Positions 6,218 to 10,451 of a DNA stretch of 10,451 nt are shown piece after piece. Position 1 is the first letter of the stretch; each line of letters opens with the position of its first letter. The translations under genes were made by a program, and so were the position numbers. The notes under the pieces were generated by a model. That model was not told where the DNA came from and searched no databases. It saw nothing but the letters and a program-made list of their open reading frames with translations. The stretch comes from Firmicutes bacterium UBA5010 (lineage in GTDB: Bacteria > Bacillota > Clostridia > Tissierellales > Sedimentibacteraceae): the NCBI GenBank assembly GCA_002396645.1, contig DGYI01000064.1, positions 1 to 10,451 on the forward strand. The letters are read 5' to 3'.

Positions 6218-7489
6218 TTATTCACTTTTTTCCTTAACTTTCTCTATTAGCTTTACCGGGTTAATGATTTTTTCAAATTTATATTCCGAACCATCCGAGT
6301 TTTTTAACATTATTGTCTCACCGGTATTATAGGCAATGTCAACAAACTGGTCATATGTGATTTCAGGATTAACCTGACATGCCAGTGCATAAGTTCCTGC
6401 AAGGTATGGAACAGCCCAGCTCATCCCACCGCTGATATATACAGCATAATCCTCTTGCCCTGTCGGTGACGCGGTACATCTAAAATCCATCGGTATTAAT
6501 ATGTTTTTAGACCGCTCAAATACAAATTTAACATTATCCCGCCAAAACAAACCCGGTTTATAAACACTGAAATTATTTGAATCTGACAAAGGCTCTCTTC
6601 CAACACCCATAAACTGAATTCCTTTCCTGCTGTCAGTGCCGACATTAATAACTTTAATATTTTCTTTATCTGCATCACTGACAGCTTTGGCAAAATCGAC
6701 ATATCCTTTATTATCTTCTCTAAAACCCAATGATATCGATATAACTCTGATTTTTCTGTCTAAAGGTAATTCTTTGTTAATTTCTATGATTCTTTCTATA
6801 TTTTTCGCCACTGCAGTATAATCATATACAAATTTTCCTTCAATATTTTCTCCAAATGAACTGGCTATAAAATATAAATCTGCTTCCGGAGCTACTCCGA
6901 CAGTTTTTCCTACAGCTATTGAAGCAACCGCCGGTCCATGCATGGCTGAAGAATGCCCTTCATACTCCTCATCCTCTTCATAAAAACGTAATTGTTCCTT
7001 ATATTCAATATGGTCAACCAGCAAGTTTTGATCTAAAATAGCTATACCAACACCTTTTCCGGTTATGCCTGATTTATGAAGTTCACGAATATTCAGACCC
7101 GGATCCTTATATAAGTCCATTACTTCTTCAGGATAAAATCCTTCCGGTAATTTTTCCGGCCATTTTGTCTTTGAATCAAAGTTTGTATATAATAAATCGT
7201 CATATCTGTCCATTATGTTATCAGCAGATATATCAGAGCTTCTTATGTCAATTCCCCAATCAGAATACTTGTCACTGTGCGGCAACGTTTTTACATCCTT
7301 ATAGATATAGGAAAAGTCGCTGGCATCCGGGACTCTTTCGATATATACTTCAGGCATTTTTTTATCATCCACAGCTGTATCTTTTACAAACTCTGAATCC
7401 TGATTTCCTCCATTTGCCGCATTATTACTGCAAGCCGACAACATAATCATAATAACTAGCATTATAGCTACCCAACTTCTTTTAATCAT
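6218..7489 (-). CDS. Subtilase-family (peptidase S8) lipoprotein
   Basis: This 423-residue protein has a lipoprotein signal peptide (hydrophobic about 6-17, lipobox LSAC with C20), so it should be membrane-anchored on the outer face. A linker of about 120 residues precedes a subtilisin-like domain. The triad candidates are D153 in IAILDQN, H184 in MHGPAVAS and S357 in GMSWAVPYLAG; VISISLG (249-255) matches the conserved strand. Two oddities stand out. The Asn of the oxyanion hole (AAGNEG in subtilisin) aligns with VGTDS (283-287), so Asn appears replaced. GTSMASP has become GMSWAVP. The protein may be a slow, specialised or inactive protease; its substrate is unknown. The start has GGGAGG five bases upstream. 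It has its own promoter and terminator and is divergent from a two-component system, which might control it. Confidence 0.85.
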   Translation of the reverse strand: MIKRSWVAIMLVIMIMLSACSNNAANGGNQDSEFVKDTAVDDKKMPEVYIERVPDASDFSYIYKDVKTLPHSDKYSDWGIDIRSSDISADNIMDRYDDLLYTNFDSKTKWPEKLPEGFYPEEVMDLYKDPGLNIRELHKSGITGKGVGIAILDQNLLVDHIEYKEQLRFYEEDEEYEGHSSAMHGPAVASIAVGKTVGVAPEADLYFIASSFGENIEGKFVYDYTAVAKNIERIIEINKELPLDRKIRVISISLGFREDNKGYVDFAKAVSDADKENIKVINVGTDSRKGIQFMGVGREPLSDSNNFSVYKPGLFWRDNVKFVFERSKNILIPMDFRCTASPTGQEDYAVYISGGMSWAVPYLAGTYALACQVNPEITYDQFVDIAYNTGETIMLKNSDGSEYKFEKIINPVKLIEKVKEKSE

Positions 7490-7538
7490 AAGTACCTCCC
7501 TTATTATTTATTAAACTCCTAATTTTAAAGTTAATATC

Positions 7539-7566
7539 ATTGTACCAAAATTCACCATTTTTGCAA
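7539..7566 (-). promoter_or_regulatory. Promoter of the subtilase lipoprotein gene
   Basis: On the minus strand, TTGCAA (7566..7561), a 16-bp spacer and TACAAT (7544..7539) with an extended TGG just before the -10 predict a start about 40-45 bases before the ATG. The fit is moderate but the extended -10 and position are good. Confidence 0.55.
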
Positions 7567-7587
7567 TAAATATATGTATTTTTAATA

Positions 7588-7637
7588 AATTCTTAAGAAT
7601 TATAACACTTTTATTTTAATAATTGATTGTTATAATT
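7588..7637. promoter_or_regulatory. Candidate operator: 14-bp palindrome plus 10-bp inverted repeat
   Basis: AATTCTTAAGAATT (7588-7601) is a perfect 14-bp palindrome. Overlapping it, AATTATAACA (7598-7607) is repeated in perfect inversion as TGTTATAATT (7628-7637). The centres are 30 bp apart, about three helical turns. The right half overlaps a possible -10 box. It lies in the divergent region between protease and response regulator, where a shared or autoregulatory binding site would be expected. AT-richness raises the chance background. The binding protein is unknown. Confidence 0.45.
7628..7636 (+). promoter_or_regulatory. Possible extended -10 promoter driving the double-hairpin leader
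   Basis: TGTTATAAT is a perfect TGn-TATAAT extended -10. No convincing -35 is seen at 17 bp (CTTTTA). Transcription would begin near 7643, at the start of the hairpin at 7641-7676, and meet a terminator about 55 bases later. Confidence 0.4.
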
Positions 7638-7640
7638 TTT

Positions 7641-7676
7641 TTATCACATGGCAAAGAGAACTTTTCCATGTGATAA
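7641..7676 (+). repeat. Long hairpin preceding the orphan terminator
   Basis: TTATCACATGG (7641-7651) pairs perfectly with CCATGTGATAA (7666-7676). Inside, after one C-U mismatch, AAAG pairs with CTTT around an AGAA loop, giving a stem of about 15 bp. A terminator hairpin follows one base later. The pairing is clear; the function (attenuator, small RNA body or repeat unit) is not. Confidence 0.8.
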
Positions 7677-7677
7677 G

Positions 7678-7700
7678 AGTGAAACTTGTTTCACTTTTTT
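7678..7700 (+). terminator. Intrinsic terminator upstream of the two-component system
   Basis: AGTGAAAC (7678-7685) and GTTTCACT (7688-7695) form an 8-bp stem followed by a T-tract to 7700. It acts on the plus strand, but no plus-strand gene lies upstream: the nearest upstream gene is the divergent protease. It therefore ends a short leader or small RNA, shields the regulator from stray transcription, or is a repeat copy. Its sequence is nearly that of the minus-strand terminator at 2504-2525. Confidence 0.8.
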
Positions 7701-7721
7701 ATGCTATAAGGGGTATATTTA

Positions 7722-7730
7722 TGTTATACT
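7722..7730 (+). promoter_or_regulatory. Extended -10 promoter of the two-component operon
   Basis: TGTTATACT is a TGn-extended -10 (TATACT at 7725-7730). The -35 region, TGCTAT at 17 bp, is weak. The predicted start near 7737 falls inside the ribosome binding site of the small ORF at 7748, leaving almost no leader for that ORF but a leader of about 100 bases for the regulator. Confidence 0.45.
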
Positions 7731-7747
7731 TTAGGTGGTGAGATTTT

Positions 7748-7858
7748 ATGAAAATTTATGATGCCATTGCAATGTCCCAAATGTATGGGCACAGGCTATA
7801 CATTTGCAGACAAAACTATGGCATAATGGGAGGACAAAATGAACATACTTGTTTGTGA
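7748..7858 (+). CDS. Possible 36-residue small ORF overlapping the response regulator start
   Basis: The ATG at 7748 follows AGGTGGTGAG with five bases between GGTGAG and the start, a strong ribosome binding site. The ORF runs 36 codons and ends with TGA inside the regulator gene, overlapping it by 20 bases in another frame, so it could couple translation to the regulator. I do not recognise the product, which begins MKIYDAIAMSQ. The same stretch in the frame of the regulator has a 22-codon ORF (7758-7826, no ribosome binding site) that encodes CPKCMGTGY, like a zinc-knuckle. The real gene could be either frame, a frameshifted remnant of a zinc-ribbon protein, or merely a leader. Confidence 0.4.
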   Translation: MKIYDAIAMSQMYGHRLYICRQNYGIMGGQNEHTCL

Positions 7859-8525
7859 TGATGAGATAGAAATAGTTGAGGCGATAGATATATATTTATC
7901 CAATGAGGGCTACAATATAATTAAGGCTCATAATGGTAGACAAGCTATAGAACTTATGGCACAAAACGAAGTGCATCTTATAATTATGGATATTATGATG
8001 CCTGAAATGGACGGAATAAAGGCAACAGCAAAAATACGTGAATCATACAATGTTCCGGTCATTATGCTGTCAGCAAAATCTGAAGACACGGATAAAATTA
8101 TAGGTCTTAATATGGGCGCCGATGATTATGTGACGAAGCCTTTTAATCCTTTAGAGCTTATCGCAAGGGTTAAATCTCAGCTCAGAAGATATACCGCACT
8201 TGGCAATTTTGCTGTAAAGCAAGGTGTTTTTAAAACAGGCGGACTTATTATAGATGATGAAAAAAAGGAAGTCACAGTAGATGGGGAACTTGTAAAACTT
8301 ACTCCTGTTGAATATAAAATTTTATTTTTGCTTATTTCAAATCAGGGAAAGGTCTTTTCAATAGACAATATATATGAAAGTGTCTGGAATGAAGCATCAT
8401 ACGGTTCAGATAATACCGTTGCGGTACATATACGCAGAATCAGAGAGAAAATAGAAATAGATCCGAAAAAACCAAAATATTTAAAGGTGGTGTGGGGCGT
8501 TGGCTACAAAGTTGATAAAAATTAG
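7839..8525 (+). CDS. OmpR/PhoB-family response regulator
   Basis: This 228-residue regulator has a receiver domain (about 1-115) with acidic pocket D7/D8, phospho-acceptor D51 in IIMDIMMPEMDG, switch residue S78 and K100 in TKPF. A C-terminal winged-helix DNA-binding domain (about 126-226) includes LTPVEYKILFLL and the recognition region DNTVAVHIRRIREKIE, ending in VWGVGYKVD. All residues needed for phosphorylation are present. GGGAGG five bases before the ATG sets the start. It most resembles the VanR-like branch common in clostridia; the genes it controls are unknown. The kinase gene begins 26 bases before its stop. The divergent protease and its own promoter region, with an inverted repeat, are natural candidate targets. 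Confidence 0.96.
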   Translation: MNILVCDDEIEIVEAIDIYLSNEGYNIIKAHNGRQAIELMAQNEVHLIIMDIMMPEMDGIKATAKIRESYNVPVIMLSAKSEDTDKIIGLNMGADDYVTKPFNPLELIARVKSQLRRYTALGNFAVKQGVFKTGGLIIDDEKKEVTVDGELVKLTPVEYKILFLLISNQGKVFSIDNIYESVWNEASYGSDNTVAVHIRRIREKIEIDPKKPKYLKVVWGVGYKVDKN

Positions 8526-10434
8526 CAGAAGTATACTTTTAAAGGGTATTGCATTTATTCTTATAATAGCAAGCGCACTTGTTTTTATATTATCTGTATA
8601 CAGCATTAAAGATGTGGAATATTTTGAGTCGTTATTCCAAGATGATATCATGAAAAGTGAGCAGATTGGCCGTCTGTACTCTATTCCGATAAATAAATTA
8701 ATTAATGCACTTATTGATTATAATAATGAACAAAAATATAATTCAAGCATGAGCTATTTTGAAAAAAATAAGGGAATATATTATTATGTAAGTGACGGTG
8801 TGGATACAATTGAAAATATATCTTCCGATATATCAAACTTCCAAAATTTTAAGAGCTATATTTATGTTGATTACAATAATTTTATTGTAAAGCCTGATAA
8901 TTCAGCTTTCAACTCATATATCAGAATGATAGCGGGAGAACACTCTTTCCCTTATAACACATATTCAAGATATAAAATTTATATCGGGCTATCCGATGAG
9001 TTTTTAGAACCTATTATAGAACAATGGTATACAAACAGATATGTACTTCAACAGACAGCGTTTATAATAGCAGCTTCACTTTTAACAGCATTAATTTCAT
9101 TTATTTACCTCATTGCAGTTACAGGGAAAAAAGGCTCGGATAATAATATACATCTTAATTTCTTAGATAAGTTATATACAGATATAAATTTAACAGCTCT
9201 GATTCTTATTCTGTCAATAAGTATATCGATCTTCTATGATGAATTTAATTTCTCTGTATATAGTAATGGAAGATATTATCAAAATTATTTTTACACAGCT
9301 TTCTGCTTGACTGTACTTAGCATAAACCTTGTACTTACTTTATCACTCGTAAGACATATGAAAAATAAATCATTGATAAAGCACTCGTTAATCTATACAA
9401 TATTAAACAATTTTTATAAGATATTTTCGGGAATATTCCTTGGAGGTCCTTTGATGCTTAAGGCAATGCTTGTATTAAGCGCATTTACTTTCGCCTGTGT
9501 TGTCGGAACTATATTATTTCCGCTAATTATACCGATATTTGCTGTTGGAGTATATTTAGTGTATATCAACATAAAAAGATTCAGGCTTATCAAATATGGT
9601 GTAAAAAGTATAAAAAACGGCGATATCGGATACTCTATGCTGATTAAAGGGCAAGGAGAGCTGGCAATGCTCGCAAATGATATCGGCAGTATAGCAGAGG
9701 GACTTAATGAGGCTGTCAAAAACGAGGTTAAAAGTCAGAGAATGAAGTCAGAGCTTATATCAAATGTTTCTCATGATATCAAAACTCCACTGACATCAAT
9801 TATTAATTATGTAGATTTACTGAAAAAAGAAGGCATGGATTCTGAAAATGCTCCTAAATACTTGGATATATTAGAACAAAAGTCTCAAAGACTTAAAGTG
9901 CTTACCGAGGATTTGTTTGAGGCAGCTAAAGCCTCAAGCGGGGATATGCCTGTTGATCTTGAAAAGCTTGATATTTTTTCACTGATTCAGCAAGGATTTG
10001 CTGAACTTGATGACAGGATTGAAAAATCAGGACTTCATTTTAAAATAAACATTCCGGAAGAAAAAATATATGTACTGGCAGACGGAAGGCTTCTGTGGAG
10101 AGTTATAGAAAATCTTCTGTCAAATGTATTCAAATATGCTTTAAAGGGTTCCAGAGTTTATATAGATGTAATTGATGATAAAAACTCCGAAAATGTTTCG
10201 CTTATAATTAAAAACATCTCCTCTTATGAATTAAATGTTGACGTAAATGAATTAATGGAAAGATTCAAAAGAGCGGATGAATCAAGAAGCAGCGAGGGAA
10301 GCGGATTAGGACTTGCAATAGCCAAGGATCTTATGGAAATGCAAAAAGGCAGCTTGAATCTTGAAATAGACGGTGATTTATTTAAATCTACTGTGCTAAT
10401 ACCAAAATATATAATGTCTCCCAATAAAGAATAA
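8500..10434 (+). CDS. Multi-spanning sensor histidine kinase
   Basis: This 644-residue kinase is the partner of the preceding regulator. The start is taken as TTG at 8500, with AAAGGTGG nine bases upstream; no in-frame ATG or GTG precedes it before the stop at 8482, and the gene overlaps the regulator by 26 bases. TM1 is about 12-35. A likely external domain (37-180) is rich in Tyr, Asn and Asp and has no family I recognise. Further membrane segments lie near 184-206, 230-246, 263-284, 319-338 and 339-357, about six in all. A short linker leads to the HisKA H-box SNVSHDIKTPLTS (H425), then the ATPase with N-box ENLLSNVFKY (N542), F-box LMERFKRADESR and G-box EGSGLGLAI (599-607). The usual DxGxG box is replaced by IIKNISSYEL, a variant seen in clostridial VanS-like kinases. 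The signal is unknown. Confidence 0.95.
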   Translation: MATKLIKISRSILLKGIAFILIIASALVFILSVYSIKDVEYFESLFQDDIMKSEQIGRLYSIPINKLINALIDYNNEQKYNSSMSYFEKNKGIYYYVSDGVDTIENISSDISNFQNFKSYIYVDYNNFIVKPDNSAFNSYIRMIAGEHSFPYNTYSRYKIYIGLSDEFLEPIIEQWYTNRYVLQQTAFIIAASLLTALISFIYLIAVTGKKGSDNNIHLNFLDKLYTDINLTALILILSISISIFYDEFNFSVYSNGRYYQNYFYTAFCLTVLSINLVLTLSLVRHMKNKSLIKHSLIYTILNNFYKIFSGIFLGGPLMLKAMLVLSAFTFACVVGTILFPLIIPIFAVGVYLVYINIKRFRLIKYGVKSIKNGDIGYSMLIKGQGELAMLANDIGSIAEGLNEAVKNEVKSQRMKSELISNVSHDIKTPLTSIINYVDLLKKEGMDSENAPKYLDILEQKSQRLKVLTEDLFEAAKASSGDMPVDLEKLDIFSLIQQGFAELDDRIEKSGLHFKINIPEEKIYVLADGRLLWRVIENLLSNVFKYALKGSRVYIDVIDDKNSENVSLIIKNISSYELNVDVNELMERFKRADESRSSEGSGLGLAIAKDLMEMQKGSLNLEIDGDLFKSTVLIPKYIMSPNKE

Positions 10435-10451
10435 ATACAAACGGCTATTTT

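Noticed and set aside
6496..6702. 68-codon minus-strand ORF inside the subtilase gene in another frame
   Set aside because: It is fully embedded in a well-supported gene on the same strand and has no family features.
9414..9719. 101-codon minus-strand ORF inside the histidine kinase gene
   Set aside because: It is a shadow of the membrane-spanning and linker coding region, with no ribosome binding site, promoter or domain of its own.

Overview
The window is AT-rich (roughly 30% GC by eye), with strong Shine-Dalgarno sites, sigma-A-type promoters and a sporulation sigma-H gene, so it most likely comes from a low-GC clostridial Firmicute. The exact genus cannot be read from the sequence.

Left and centre (1-6032, mostly minus strand). 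This is the conserved Firmicute translation/RNA-processing block, read right to left: gltX (Glu-tRNA synthetase), cysS (Cys-tRNA synthetase), mrnC (mini-RNase III, 23S rRNA end maturation), rlmB (23S rRNA G2251 2'-O-methyltransferase), rae1/yacP (NYN-domain ribosome-associated endoribonuclease) and sigH (sporulation/transition sigma factor). gltX has a near-consensus promoter. The block is split between mrnC and rlmB by a run of four hairpins that ends in an intrinsic terminator. The downstream half therefore probably relies on its own promoters: a weak one before rlmB and a convincing one before sigH. Beyond sigH lies a tRNA-Thr(GGT) on the plus strand, with its own promoter and terminator. 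Then comes the first two codons of a minus-strand gene with its own promoter and ribosome binding site, possibly tuf from gene-order precedent.

Right (6160-10451). A minus-strand lipoprotein with a subtilase (S8) fold keeps Asp, His and Ser but appears to lack the oxyanion-hole Asn. It has its own promoter and terminator. Divergent to it, on the plus strand, is a two-component system: an OmpR/PhoB-type response regulator and a 644-residue, multi-spanning histidine kinase whose TTG start lies inside the regulator gene.

The 349-base divergent region between protease and regulator is dense. It holds a 14-bp palindrome, a 10-bp inverted repeat on a 30-bp spacing, two extended -10 promoters facing the regulator, a double hairpin ending in a terminator with no plus-strand gene before it, and a small ORF that overlaps the regulator start. 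The terminator module here closely resembles the one between mrnC and rlmB, which suggests a small repeat family. These intergenic structures are the least ordinary part of the window; the large genes belong to recognised families.
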